A program made the translations under genes and the position numbers. From Antennarius striatus (lineage: Eukaryota > Chordata > Actinopteri > Lophiiformes > Antennariidae): a stretch of 64,000 nucleotides of DNA. Shown piece by piece: positions 24,946 to 49,900 of this stretch (positions are counted from its first letter, which is position 1; each line of letters opens with the position of its first letter). Under the pieces are notes generated by a model. The model was not told the origin of the DNA. It did not search any database and was given only the letters and a program-made list of their open reading frames with translations. The stretch lies in NCBI RefSeq assembly GCF_040054535.1, contig NC_090798.1, forward strand, positions 491,001 to 555,000. The letters run 5' to 3'.

Positions 24946-26277
24946 TGATATTGACAGACATGATCAATCGATGCCTGCTGGTTGGATCTCAGGGAAGATT
25001 GTCGAGTTAAGAAAAACGGAAACTCATCAAGGAAGAGTAATCAGATTACCTCGACCTGGACTAACGAGGATCTACAAAAACAGAGAAGAGAAGTCACTTT
25101 ATTATTCAATGAAAGTCATTTTAAACGTTTTTTATGTGTTGCAGCAGCATTGTTGACATTTTGCGAACTTCTACATCATGTGACCTGAGACTTGTCATTA
25201 TATAATTACGTTTTGTTTATGAGTGATTAATTTGGATGTTATCTAGTCTTCAAATCCTTTACGTGTTGTAACAGTGTAATATATATGTAACATATGCGTT
25301 ACTAAAAAGCCTAAACATTTTTTGTTGTTTTTGTAATTTCGAAATATCCATCACATATTTGTTTTATTTGGCAACATACACTAACATATGACGCAATTTA
25401 TTTCTATTTCGTAAGCATGAAAATTAAGGCTTTTTCTGACTTTGTGAAGCTAAAAGGCAGCTCAGACTTTTTTTTTAATTTCTGGGAAATATAATTTAAA
25501 AGAGATGCTGCTATTCAGGATAAATGTGTTACAAAGGGAAGGAAGCTGAGGTATTTAAATACAAGGGACTATGCAAACAAAATGCTTTCTGATATTAGCC
25601 TTTAAGAATTTCTCATTCACATGTCAGTCGTGTTTAAATTGTGCTGAATTTGGACTCCTTGGTATAAAACATTTATCCCTTTTTTTATTTGACCTTATCT
25701 CTATCTTTAGTATGACTGTCTAATCTGGTACTTGTGTTGAAGACAGGAATGAGGGCATAATTAACCTGATATTTGGCAGTCAGGTGGTTAAAATAGAAGG
25801 CGCTGGCCTGTTTGCTTCTTGGTTTCTCAGGTGTCAGGGGCAACAACCCACAGCAACAGCAACAGATCCTCCAGAGGAGAACGTAGACGAGTGGAGAGCG
25901 AGAGGAGAAAACCCCGAGAAGATCACACAGAACGGGACACGATGACGGGAGGATAGAGGAGGAAAGAGATGAGGGAGGAGGGAAGGAGCAGAGGAGCAGA
26001 AGCAGCAGCGAGCGAGTAGAATCCTGGTTTGTCACGGTTTTCACACAGGTGTCAGACGTGTGAAACCTGAGAGTAATAGTGATGTTTCTGTGAAGCGGTT
26101 CTTCCACTGCTGGTTGTGAGTTGTGTCTCTCATCGATTCCACCGTCTGTCTATTGTCTGTGTGGAGGAGATCGAGTTGCACCAGGATTACAGCCGCTGAC
26201 ACCCCGCTCTGCAGATGTCACCGCCGTTTGCACGTGGGCGCACACTCTAGTGCATTAACTCTAGACATTGTTATGTA

Positions 26278-26278
26278 T

Positions 26279-26362
<84 letters not shown>
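26278..26362. repeat. (CA)n microsatellite
   Basis: CA tract of about 85 bp, about 85 bp before a candidate 5' UTR exon of the calpain gene. Confidence 0.97.
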
Positions 26363-26364
<2 letters not shown>

Positions 26365-26445
26365 AGCCATAAGAGATGGTTACAGGGAACTCACGCGGAG
26401 CTGCACTTGATTCTTGAAGCTTCATTTTTCTCTGCTTTCCTTCAG

Positions 26446-26677
26446 GTCCTGTGGATCACATCTCTCAGATGGAGCGTCACTGCTGGGGATGAAACAAACA
26501 ATGCTGGCAGAATTAAAAGACAGGAAGACATCAAGTAGGACAGCTTTTATCAGGTGATTCTGGGATAAATAATAACAGGAGGAGAGAGGAGAGACTGACA
26601 GACCTGGATTCTCTACAGCTGGACATGTTTCTGGATCCGTCGCCTGAACCCAGGGATTGGTTTGATCTGACGTCAAG
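26446..26677 (+). other. Candidate 5' UTR exon of calpain gene
   Basis: A strong acceptor (TCTGCTTTCCTTCAG) ends at 26445 and a donor (CGTCAAG|GTAAAA) follows at 26678. No long frame is open. It could splice to the acceptor at 27957 just before the calpain start. A TGACGTCA palindrome (26668-26675) lies at its 3' end. Confidence 0.4.
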
Positions 26678-27585
26678 GTAAAAATGTGTTTAATGTTAGA
26701 AAACATGCCTCATAATCACTTTTATACATGTAATAATGAGTTTATGAACTCCTGATAGAGTAAAGTTACTGTTCAATCTACAGTAACAGGACGACTGCAG
26801 CCCTTTAAATACACACACTGACAGCAGCAGTAATAAGTAATAACTCAACTAAAGCCTGTCGGTCTGTTTGAATTCGATCAAACTCTGATCCAAACTCCAG
26901 CCGGACAGCTGCACCATTAAAACAAGGCCTGTGGCTCCTGCACCAGTAAGTTGAATAAAATCATTAATCCTTCGTTATGCCCCACAATTCCAACAAGTTT
27001 AATGAATATCTGTCAAACGCTTTAAGCCTTAATATCAAAAATACAACTGTAATGTTCAAAAATGTAGGAAAAAAATCCTCAATGCGCTCCTGTTCTTGGA
27101 TCCTAGAAAACATGTCATCAATCAATCAATCAATCAATTTGTTTTTGTGTAAATTATTTTTTAATTTTTTTTTACTTATTTAAAAAAAACATGTTACTTT
27201 TATTCATAAGAATTTTTTTTACAGAAATATTCAAATATTTCCAGAATAATTCAGGGTTAATTGTTCTGCCTGAGGAAATTTTATCTTGACATTAAAACAA
27301 AGATAAACACATAAAAAACAGAAACATTTTACAGATAATAGTTTAGAAACTGGAAGTAAAGAGTCCCTGTACGGGTGTCGCTCACTGGAAAAGAATGGAT
27401 ATAAAAATTTAAACAAACCCCCAAAATAAATGACCTCTTCACAGGAGTCTGTATTCACCAACGAGTCGCTGACTGATCATTAATTATTATTTATGTCTGC
27501 ATGAATTTGATCCAATCATTGATGACATCATCAGGTGACATCATCTCTGTTTTCCCTCTTAGCACAGCCAGACCCTCAGTTGACC

Positions 27586-27713
<128 letters not shown>

Positions 27714-27962
27714 TGCCAATACCATAAAATATGAGGCAGCCTTCATAGGGCGGGACGGCTCAGATTACCCATGAAGCATTGCACCGATTGACCCTGATGT
27801 GAGCCTCGACCAATCAGATCAATCAGATCCAGATTTGGTTCAGAACCCCGGATCAATTTTTCCACATTTGAAGGACAGTGTTGTATGACCCCCCATGGCT
27901 GAGGGGGGGTCTATCCTCAGATGAACCAGTCACCCCCCCCCCTCGTCTCCTCTGCAGACACG

Positions 27963-33888
<5,926 letters not shown>

Positions 33889-33959
33889 CATCACAACATC
33901 TACCGTCGTCTCAGGGGGAAGCAGATCGAAAGAACAGAGAAATAAAGTTTATTTTATTT

Positions 33960-35150
33960 AACCAGGTTTGGTGTCGATCTGCTGGTCAGATATGCAAATG
34001 AGGCTTCGGCAGTAAATGTAAAAAGAAGAAGCTGCTGCCAAAGTCAGTGTCATTTATCACCAGTACTGTTATTTATGTGTTTTCTGTCTAACTTAAATTT
34101 CTTTTTTATTGTTCATCTTGTTAATGTGAGTTTCATTTTGATGGTGAAGCACATTTTGTCAAAATTAAATAACAGATGTTGTTTCAGTGTTTTCATGTTT
34201 AGTATAATTAAACATCACAACTGTTTCCACGCAGCTGATGACATCATTGTGAGGTTATTTGATGAATGTGAATCAATGCAGCACAGAGACGTTTGAGGTC
34301 ATTCTTAGGTATTTTGTATCTTTAAAAGTAATTTTAAAAGCTTTCCCCTTAATAATCTCAGGACTTCACATCCTCTATTCTGTTTCTGTTCTTTATTCTC
34401 AGACATTTTATTCTTCTATAGTTTGATACATGAACAGAGTTTCAAATGTTAACAACAAACAAATCAACATTCCATATTCCTCTACAGTCTATGTGTATTA
34501 TTACTGGATTAGCTGAACAGAGGGTTTACTTTGACAAAGCATTGTTTTTCTCAGGTTGTCATAGGTGACATTCCCTTCAGTCATGTGTGTCCAAACCTTG
34601 TCTGCTGACTTTTATGCACCTCTAATCCTCATCTTCATCAGCTGACTCAGAAGAGGAGCTGTTGTTTCACTTTCTTTAGTGATTCCAGGAATACAAAACC
34701 AGATCAAGAACCAGTAATTCACCTGTGTGAATAACTGGCTCCTGTATCCGTCTCTACCTGTGGAATCATCCAATCAGCTAACAGTCTGCTATCACTCCTG
34801 TCTCACTGTTTTTAAGACACAGTATAAAGATTAAAATATGCTTATATTCATAAATACTGTTGTCGCTGATTATAATTTACGGAAAACTGTTTTTGCACAG
34901 TTAAGTTCACAATAATGTTTAATAAATCCGTCATTAATCATATTTTGCTATGAAATATTTAAATTTCATGTTAAACACTTGACTAAGAAAACGAAACAAA
35001 CCAGGATTGGAGAATAAAAGCAAAGTGACAGAATAATAATAAATAATAAACAGTAAACCAACTCGTTCTTTTAGGAGATGTTTTAATCAATAAAAGTCGT
35101 TGCTCATTAAACTCACCAAATCACATGATTAGTGACATAAAACCCCCCTG
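33960..35150. other. Intergenic between calpain and TMEM272-like genes
   Basis: AT-rich sequence after the calpain poly(A) signal with no recognised exon. Several short frames are open but none is splice-bounded or familiar. Confidence 0.55.
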
Positions 35151-35166
35151 AACAGCGTGAGTGTTG

Positions 35167-35245
35167 TGACGTCACCGGGTTTTCTGGACCAGCTGATCGA
35201 GCGGGCTCGTGAGCTCCTGTCAGGTCGTCTGACCGCGCATGCGCA
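35167..35245 (+). promoter_or_regulatory. CRE and NRF-1 sites, TMEM272-like promoter
   Basis: A perfect TGACGTCA (35167-35174, within GTGACGTCAC) and a perfect NRF-1 palindrome CGCGCATGCGCA (35234-35245) stand just before a GC-rich candidate first exon. There is no TATA. This is a typical housekeeping-type vertebrate promoter. Confidence 0.55.
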
Positions 35246-35316
35246 GTCCCGACGCGCGGAGTCCGGCGGCCGAGGCGCGGCAGTCGACAGGTCGGAGTCG
35301 GAGCGGCTGGACGGAG
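35246..35316 (+). other. Candidate untranslated exon 1 of TMEM272-like gene
   Basis: GC-rich sequence ends in an excellent donor, GACGGAG|GTGAGT, at 35316, followed by an intron to the acceptor TTTTCTCAG ending at 36448. The 5' edge is not defined by sequence. Confidence 0.5.
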
Positions 35317-36491
35317 GTGAGTTCGGGGAGACTTCTCCCCGCTAAAGTCGAGTTCTCTCAGGCAGAACAGAAGAGTTAGAACATGTTAGTCAGAAAGAAG
35401 GCTTTAACAGGACCGGAAGTTGGCTTTAAACAGAAATAAAAAGGGAAACAGTCGCTGTTTAACTTTCACTTCTGGTTTGACAGCTTCTTCTGAACGGACG
35501 TTACATCTTTGTTCACATATTTAAAGCTTTTTTATGTCACAAAATGTATATATTTAACTCTAAACTGCTTTAAATTCGTCCATATTGATCCGTGTTCCTA
35601 AATTAGCGCCATTTCCTTTTTGTTGTTTTTTTGAGGTGGTTTTTCCAGGTTGCAGGTCGCGTCTCGTTTCTGTTCATGTCAACGTCAAACTGGATCTGTG
35701 GGGAATGTAGTCAAACCACTTGTGTGGAAATAAAGCCTGTCAGCTCCTCTACATCTTCTGTTATCATGAACAGATACGTGTTTGTTTGGTGTGTTTAGAT
35801 GTCATTAATAGTCCTGAGAAAACTCATGTCTTGAGTTTATTCTAAAGAGAAATAACATCCAGATGGAGGACGTGCAGACCAGCCAGCTCTCTGAAAATGA
35901 AAGAGAAACGTCTGGTTTTACACCTCAAATTCAGCCTCAGGAGAAGAATTTTAACAGTATAGGACTTTAAACAAGATGAGATAGTCATCAGGATTTCCCG
36001 TCACCGGATGTTTGTATATGTGATGTGTTTACTTTTTAAAAAACTTCAGTAAAGTTGATAAAACTATGAGCAGTTTCCAGCATTGATTTGCTTTAGTACA
36101 ACAAAACATTTCATTCTAAATATTTAAGATTATTTTTGCGTCACTCGCTTTGAGACGTAGATGTTGTCTTCCTTCTTTTTAAATGTTAACAGTTGAATAT
36201 CAGTGGATAAAAAATGTGGAACATTCCCTGAATCCAGTCTTTGAAATCCTGTTTTCTTTATTTGACTGTTTACTGATGATTCCTTTTTAAATGTTTCACC
36301 GGCTCTGGAACATTTTCCTCACTGTTTTCTGAAATTTCCTGACTGAACCAATAATTTGGGACCCAAACAAGCTGCGGAAGAAATGTTAGAAATGTAAAAA
36401 ACTTCCAATATTTGATTTTTTTTTTTTTTAGTCTCTCTTTTTTCTCAGTTAACAGTATTTCTGTTGGAACGGCGAGTCTCCTGCACCCATA

Positions 36492-38513
36492 ATGTCGAAC
36501 ACGGGGCTGATTCAGCGGATCCGCCGGCCCCCCCAGCCCCCCGCACCGATACTAGGTGGGATCAGCTGACCATCAGCGTCTTTGTTCACAGTGAGAACAC
36601 GACACATGTTAAACTATGTGTGCTACGATTCTTTTGCAGGATGTTCAAAGGTGGTTCTTTGTGCCATCCCCATCGCTCAGATCGCCCTCGGTGAGTGACA
36701 GACGCGCCTCTAGAGACGTTCTGTTGGGTTCTGGGTAAACGCTGCTGTTTCGTCACCTGTGGACACATTCCTGAACGTTTCTGGGTTTTTTGTGAAAAGG
36801 TGTTGAAACTAATCTCCTGTCATCACCGCCCCGCGTCCCCCCACAGGTGCCATTCATCAGAAGGACTGTCCGGTGCAGCCGCTCATCCCCATCTACCTGA
36901 TCGTCATGGGAACCTTCAGCATGGTGCTCAACCTGCTGGCCTGCCTGCCCTGCGCCCGCGAGCCAGAGGATGGAACCACCAACCCCACCAGTCGGGTCTG
37001 CACCGCCTGGAACTCCCTGGTGTCCGCCTTCATGTTCTGCTGGTTCATCGCTGGTGAGTTTCAACTGAAAACGAGCCCCCATGAGGGTGTGAAGGTTTAT
37101 ACACAGACGGTTTATTTATCTTTGGAAGTCAACCTTCCAAATCTTAACATGATGCAAAAGGCCTTATGATCACAGACAAGATTTATGTCATCATCCAGCA
37201 TCATTAAATACAAAAATAATCCCAGAATGTAGATTTGAGGTGATATACAGCCCCTTAATGTAAGTTATAGAAAAATATATTTTCTACTCCTAGCCAGCAC
37301 ATCAGGGAAAAATGTGTTTTACAGAACTTGAAGGTAGAACTTCCTCCCTCTCACAGGTAAAAGTTGAACGGACCGTCATCCTATAACACACCTGAATAAA
37401 TTATGTACAATGTGAGGAAGAAACCAGCAAAATATCAAAAAATACGGGCCTCATTTATGAAAAAAGGGCCAATATGTACATAAATAATTAACCTTTGAAA
37501 TGTTTTAAATGCGTATACGTAGTTTTTTCAAAAGAGGATTTTCTTGTAATGTTTGGGATGGATTAGGTTCCTGATTTTGTTTCAGTTTCAGTATTATATT
37601 TTTTATTTATGCATTTCCATGTTGCTTGACATTCTAATGTGTTACGTGAAATTAATAAATGTTTTAATGAAAATATCCTTAAAAAAACAAAAACCACCGG
37701 TGATGCTTAGTTTAATTAACAAGAAAAGCTCTTGATGGTTTCCCGTTGCCTTGAACACTTGGCAAACAGCTCCAGGAAATAGTCAGACCACAATCCTGAT
37801 TTCTCACCGGTGTGATTAAACATCAACCCATCATCTATAACGGGTCAAACAGCTTCACAGAATACACCCCCGCTATGAATCACAACTCAGTTTGAACGGC
37901 AGCCGGACCGTAAAACCTGAGTGGAGGTAGAGTTTACTGCAGGACTGCAATATTTAATTAAGTTCACTGAATTAACTACCGGTAGTTACTCAACAGTCGT
38001 GGTTTTCACACTGGAAGTTTTCTTTAAGTTCATATTTAAGTGAGATTGTGCTGCGGCTGATTAATTGTGTTAAATAAGTTAAGTAATTATTATTTTATTG
38101 TCTGCAGTTAGCATTATTATTATTATGGGTACAGGAGAAGTTACGGCTGAGAATCAGCACCATGTAGTAACACATAACGGCCACTAGATGGCGATCCATG
38201 TCCAGCAGCGAGACATTCTTTCATTTACATTTATTAAATTAAAGGTAAAGGTGTGTGCGTTGGATGACATCACTAATCAGGCTGTTTCTGCTCTTCATTC
38301 CCAGGTAACGTGTGGATTTACTCGATTTACCAGCCCGACTACGTGAAGAACGACACCGTCCCGGACAGGTACTGCGACAAAACCATGTACCTGTTTGCGT
38401 TTTGGACCACGACCTTGGTCTACATCTTCCTGGGTCTGTTCCTGGTGGTGGGCTGCTGCGTCCTCGTCTGCTTCTTCCTGTGTGGGCGGGCTGACCCCGA
38501 CGATGACATTTAG
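36492..38513 (+). CDS. Four-pass TMEM272-like membrane protein
   Basis: Small integral membrane protein of unknown function. Four coding exons (36492-36555, 36640-36690, 36847-37053, 38305-38513) join in phase to 176 aa. Four hydrophobic segments are visible: VVLCAIPIAQIALG, IPIYLIVMGTFSMVLNLLA, TAWNSLVSAFMFCWFIAG, and a long last one, YLFAFWTTTLVYIFLGLFLV with VVGCCVLVCFFLC. The short N-terminus is Pro-rich (RRPPQPPAPI) and the C-terminus is acidic (DPDDDI). Cysteines in KDCPVQP and DRYCDKT flank the membrane pairs and may form a bond outside the membrane (inference). Resemblance to TMEM272 is from memory. The probable poly(A) signal is at 39243-39248, so the 3' UTR is about 740 bp. Its 3' end faces that of pcolce, about 250 bp away. 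Confidence 0.8.
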
Positions 38514-39704
38514 AGGTCTGGAGCGTCTGTCACCGTTTCACTGATCCACCCCTGCTGAGGTCGTGATGCACTGCGTTGTCATGTTGAATTTGCATCCGTT
38601 ACCTTTCCACCAGTTGAGCCTCACAGTAACTTAAATTAAGTGAATTTAATCTCCTTACAGTCATGCTAGAGTTGTGCTTCAGGTTATTAAGGAAAGCATG
38701 ATGGAAACGTTCCGTGTAAGAATGTGAAGCCGTGTTAAACGATGTTCACGTCCCAAAACGCGCACTTTACCAGGCCCTGATCCCGTGTGTTTTTAGTCTG
38801 TATAAAATACGTAATGACACCCAATGCAATGCTTTACTCCCACAAGTGTTTGATGGTACACTTTTTGAATTTGTCTGCTTACTAAAGATGATGGATTAAA
38901 ATACAGATGTTGTATTTTTCCTCATGAAAGAATAGATGAAACAAGAAAGGATCTGTGGAAATGTGATGTGTTGAAATAAGAACGTTATTTCTTTAGTAAT
39001 CTAACGTTCAATCAGGAAGTTAACTCTAGTCGTTAACTGGGGCTGTTCATTTACATGTTTGTCATTGCAAGATTCCTGTTTTAACATAAATTTTAAACGA
39101 AAGAAATGCATTACAAATTTACCTTGTTCAATATATAGTGCTTTGATTATCTTCTCTAGAATATAATGATGTTTTTAAAATGGTTTCTGTTTGATTAATT
39201 TCTGACGTATCAGAACAGAACAGTGGATTTTGAGTCACTGCCAATAAAGTCATTCTGAATATCGTAGGTGAAGCGATTCGGTGTGGACTTTGTCGTCGAG
39301 TTGTGTACCCATAAAGAAGTACAAAATAAATACACTTATGAGTGCAAATATAAATATTGGTTAATTCATATTGGTCACTGAATGAATGTCAGTATTGAGG
39401 ACTGAGATTTAGCACCGCGAGTGAGTAAGGTAAAATAAAAATAGGTTAAAATAAAACAAGGTTGTATAAAATTAGAAATAATCACAAGTAACAACATCTT
39501 ATGGTTTATTTGAGACCCATTTTTATCAAAGATATAATTTACATACAAAATACAAAAAATAATAATGTATGTTTACTTATAAAAGGTTTTAAATGACAGT
39601 ATTGCATGACATAAATATATTGATGCTTTTATGTAACTTCCTCACCCTTCATGTTCAGAAACCCAGAGATTTCCGGGCTCTGATTGGTGGACTTTGCTGT
39701 GATG

Positions 39705-45490
<5,786 letters not shown>

Positions 45491-45540
45491 CCTGATGGCC
45501 CCCCAAATCAGGAAAGAAGGGAGAAGAGGCAGGATGAAGG

Positions 45541-45582
45541 AGGAGGAGGAGGAGGAGGAGGAGGAGGAGGAGGAGGAGGAGG
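45541..45582. repeat. (GGA)n trinucleotide tract
   Basis: About 14 GGA units, some 50 bp upstream of the pcolce start codon, are read as (UCC)n in its probable 5' UTR or core promoter. Such pyrimidine tracts can act as initiator-like or translational elements (inference). Confidence 0.9.
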
Positions 45583-45699
45583 GACGACAGGAGTAGGGAG
45601 AGGGGAGGAGGCAGCGATAGGTGAGGAGGTGAAGGAGGGAATGGATCGTCGCGTTCTGGCGATGTGGTGATGGAATATAAGGAAGGTGTGTGTTCTGTA

Positions 45700-45727
45700 G
45701 GTGTGTGTGTGTGTGTGTGTGTGTGTG
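45700..45727. repeat. (GT)n microsatellite
   Basis: Short GT tract of about 28 bp upstream of pcolce. Confidence 0.93.
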
Positions 45728-45839
45728 CTGCATGAGTGCATCAGGAACTGTTCTGCACCAATCACAAGCCAGGGAATGTTTCTCTAAGTATGAGCTGCTA
45801 AACCTCCTGTCGATCCACACCTACAATTTACTCTGCAGG

Positions 45840-46165
45840 GCAGCAGATTGATTTCCTGTCAGGAGGAAACGTTGTGAACTAAAAACCTCTTCGTACGTGA
45901 AGCTCTAGAAGCTTTAACGACGCCGGCGTTCCGTCGGCGTTCCGTCGGCTGGCCTCTCGCCCCGGCGAGGCCACGGCTTTTGTCTTTTTCGGGCTGCGGT
46001 GGAAACCGCGGCTCCAGAGAAGGAGACTGTGGCTCCGCTTCCAGCTCCTCGTGGACCGCTTCTGCGTTTCCGTGCCAACCGCCGCACAAAAACACAGCAA
46101 CAGACAAAAATACACCCGAGGAAAAAACAAAGCAGAGGCCGGACATTTGAAGGCGTTTTCAGGTT
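45840..46165 (-). promoter_or_regulatory. Probable pcolce upstream region
   Basis: The segment between the likely per1 cleavage site (AATAAA on the minus strand at 46173-46168) and pcolce includes a GC-rich patch with a repeated 12-bp cgttccgtcggc near 45925-45950. No gene is seen. Its promoter role is inferred from position. Confidence 0.35.
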
Positions 46166-46999
46166 GTTTTATTGTCTTTTTTTGTACAAAGAATTTCACA
46201 AAAAATATTAAGAAACTGCTGCAGACGCCACGGACACCATGAAGCAGAGACACAGGACGGGACAGCGCCACAGAGACAGGAAACACTCGTCTGGGTGGGG
46301 GTCACGTCCACCTCTTTGAAATCCGTTCGCCGCCACGAGCGGCGACACACACCCGCCGTCACACACACGCCATCGTGTGGAAATTCTGACTTGTGTTTGC
46401 AGAACTAATGCCCGGGTCCAGGTCCACCTCTGACTGTACATCACCTGCAGGAACGACCACCTGCATGACATTTTAATCCCACAATTCCTCTTTTCCAGTG
46501 CGGCGTTCCTCCTGGCTTCGTCCGCTGTGGATTTAAAGTATAAAAATATACACAAAGATTACAAAACCAACCCCTTCTGATCGGTTCGTCCGGCGGGACA
46601 AAGACGCTTCTTCTTCAGCTGAGATCAAACTATTTTCACATAAAAACTGGGATGTTTGATCCCACAAAACACCAATAAAGTCACTGATGGAGCCCCGGTG
46701 TGGGGGGGTGGAAACAACACCCGTGTTAACGGAACACATCCGTCGTCCTCTCTGGTTATCTCACACGTTCAATAAATATACTCAGAAATGTGAAGACGTG
46801 AGGGTGAACACACTCCTGTGTGCGTGTGTGTGTTTTCCAAGGCATTTTAGCGTGTGATACCACAACATGCCTGCTTCCTGGTCGTCATGGAGACACGTGA
46901 TGAAGGATAACTTGTCCTGTCTGACCTGTCATACACACGAATGGAAGATGCTCCGGCCGACCCGGCGTTTGGAAGGTTCACGTTTCTGTCTGTCAGTGT

Positions 47000-49900
47000 T
47001 TATGAGGTCACTTCCTGTTCCTCCGCCGGCATTTCCTGGTTGATGTCTAGTGTTTTGGTATCTTTGTCTTCTCCCTCCTCTTCCTCCTCCTCCTCCTCCA
47101 TCAGCGTCTCGGCGGGGTCTTTCTTGGCCTCGCCGGCGCCCCCTTCCTGCGCCTTCAGCACGGTGCACAGCTCCATCTCGTGGATCTCCACGTCGAACGG
47201 GGTGGCGGGGGCCAGGAAGGAAGGCGACTTGCAGCCGGTGCAGCCCTGAAGAGACGACACGGGTGTTAGAGAGCTGACAGAAACGAGCCACGCCCCTGTC
47301 AGGGTGCATTGTGGGTAAACTCACGGAGATGTTGACGGCTCGGGGGAGGCGCCCGGTGCGGATCCAGGGGTGGACCTGACTCAGCTCCCTCTTCTGGTCG
47401 TCGCTGAAGCGCGGCTGGTGCTTCTGCATGCTCCTCAGGGCCTCGCGGTCCTCCCTCAGCACCGTCTCCAGGTCCCTGTGGGGGCGAGGGGGGTGGGAGG
47501 GGGCAGTTACAACCTGCCCCAGCATCTGCCCGCTCATGCTGTCCCTGTTTGCCCTGCGTCCTACCTGACAGGCAGCTGGTAGGTCATCATGACCTTGTCG
47601 TCGGTGTTGGCCATCAGCAGCCAGATGGGGTCCTGCAGGACGCACTTGATGAACTGCTCCTCGCCGCCCCCCCCCGCGCTGCTGCCGCCCCCTGCTGGCT
47701 TCTTTCGGGAATGATCGTTCTCCGACGAGTCGATGCTCCCGAAGTATTTGCTGGTGTGGCTGCCCTGGCTGCTGCCTTTGGGGAGGGGGGGGTAGAGGTG
47801 AGCAGGTGTTCACCCGGACGCCTCACGTTAGCGTGTGAATTACCCAGAATGCACTCACTGGTGCCGCTGGTGCCGGACGAGCTGCAGCCGTTGGAGCCGG
47901 AGCCGGACCCGGACGACCTCGTCCCCGAGGACCCCGACCCCGAGGCGGCTGAGCCGGTGCCTGAGCGGGAGTCCTCCTGCAGCAGCATGTCCAGCAGGTC
48001 GCTGGAGGTGGACATGGCGTCCTGGTTGGACTCGTTGGTTTCGCCCTGGGGGGGGGGGCAGAATAGTTTTAACATCAAGAAATTCCACCTTAAATGAACC
48101 GCCGACGCCCTGAGCCCCCCTGCTTACATTCTCGTTTTCTTTGGAGGTGTCAGAACTCCCCTGATTGGCTGAGCTCTGCCCCCCGGCGGCCCCGCCCTGC
48201 ACGGAGGGCGTGGCCATCGCCGTGGCGACCTCCAGCCGGTTGCTAGGCGACTCCTCCAGCTGCAGCAGGTTGAGAGGGGAGGAGCATCGGGACTGGAAGA
48301 GGGGCGACTCGGCCCCCTCCCGCTCCGCCGGGGCCTGGCTGCAGGACTGGGGGGTGCTGCTCCGGGAGGGGGCGCAGGGAGCCGGGATGGTGGGGGCGAC
48401 GGGGATGGGGGCGGCGCCTGGGGGGCCGATGGGGTAGGTGAAGCTAGGGTTGTAGAAGTGTCCAGGGGTGGCGCCCTGCTGAAGGATGGGCGCCGCCATT
48501 TGAGGGAGGGGCGCCGCCATTTGAGGGAGGGGCGCCCCCATTTGGGGAAGGGGCGCCCCTATCTGGGGGAGGTGTGCCCCCATCTGAGGGAGGGGTGCCC
48601 CCATCTGAGGGAGGGGTGCCCCCATCTGAGGGAGAGGTGCCCCCATCTGGGGGAGGGGCGCCCCCATCTGGGGGAGGGGTGCCCCCATCTGGGGGAGCAT
48701 GTAGTTGGGAAGGACGAAGGCCATCATGGGGGGCACCATCTGGTTGGGGGGGAAGCGTGTGGGGTCTGGGACCTGGGGGGGAAAGGGCTGTGCCAGCGGG
48801 GGGTAGACTGGGTAGATGGGCAGCATCCCGGGGGCGAAGGGGGCGGGGGGGACGCTGGCCTGGGAGCCCACGGAGGGCCAGGAGGAGGAGTTTGTGGGGG
48901 GGCCCAGGGGCATGTTGAGGGGCATGGAGGCAGTGCTGGTCCTGGGGTGGTGGGGGGGCCCGCTGCGGCCCAGGGGGCTGTTCTGCTCCGACGACTCCTG
49001 GTGCTTGAGCCGCTTGCCCCCCCGGCCCCTTCGGTGGCTGTTGCCGCTGCCCATGGCAGGGTAGTCCCGGGAGCAGCGCACCCCCCGTGACAGGGGCTTG
49101 GGGGCGGGGCCGTGGCCCCTGAGGGCGGAGCCTGCAGTCTGGTCCAGGACCTGTAGCTTGCTGAGGTCCTTGAAGCGGTCCAGGAAGGCCTGCTCCTCCT
49201 GCTGCGTGTGGGCCGACAGCACCTCCTTCGTCAGGCCCATGCGCCCCCCCCCACCTCCTGCTCCTGCCCCCCCAACGCTGCCACCTCTCCAGGGGTCACG
49301 CTCCTGCGGCTGAGCGGCAGGAGGGGGCGGGAGAGCGGCAGGAGGAGGAGGGGCGACAGTCAGGCTAGCAGACGGGACGCTGGCTGGACGGGTGGGCGGG
49401 GCTGTGGGAGTGGGAGGAGCCTCCTCCATCACGATGTCTGTGATAGGGCAGAAACAGAGGGGCATTCAGGTGCGAAGGGTTTCAGAAAGAAGGAAACGGG
49501 CAGTTTACCCATAATGCAGTTCTACTATGAAGCTATAGCACATGTGTCAAACTCAAGGCCCTGGGGCCAAATGTGGCCCTCCATATCATGTGATGTGGCC
49601 CTCGAAAGGATTAAAGGTCAGAGTGTCTAAAATATAGGTCAAAAGTGTGATTTGAGCAAAACTACATTTCCCACAATGCAGTAGTTCAGCCCATTTTAAC
49701 TCTGACTAAACGTAGTGAACAAAGTTAATGTCCTAACTTGTGTCTGATGTTATTTTTCTTTATTGATTGATAGTTTGATCCTTGATTGATGGAGTTCTGT
49801 GGGTTTAATAACCTGACAAATGAAAAGGATTTATGTTAGAACAGAGAAACAAACAAACATGTTTTTTCTGTCTAACTGTAATGTTTGGAACTAGAATCAG

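Noticed and set aside
48458-49090. 210-codon plus-strand frame with repeated His-Leu-Arg-Glu-Gly units
   Set aside because: It is antisense to per1 exon 14. The repeats mirror the LPQMGAP minisatellite.
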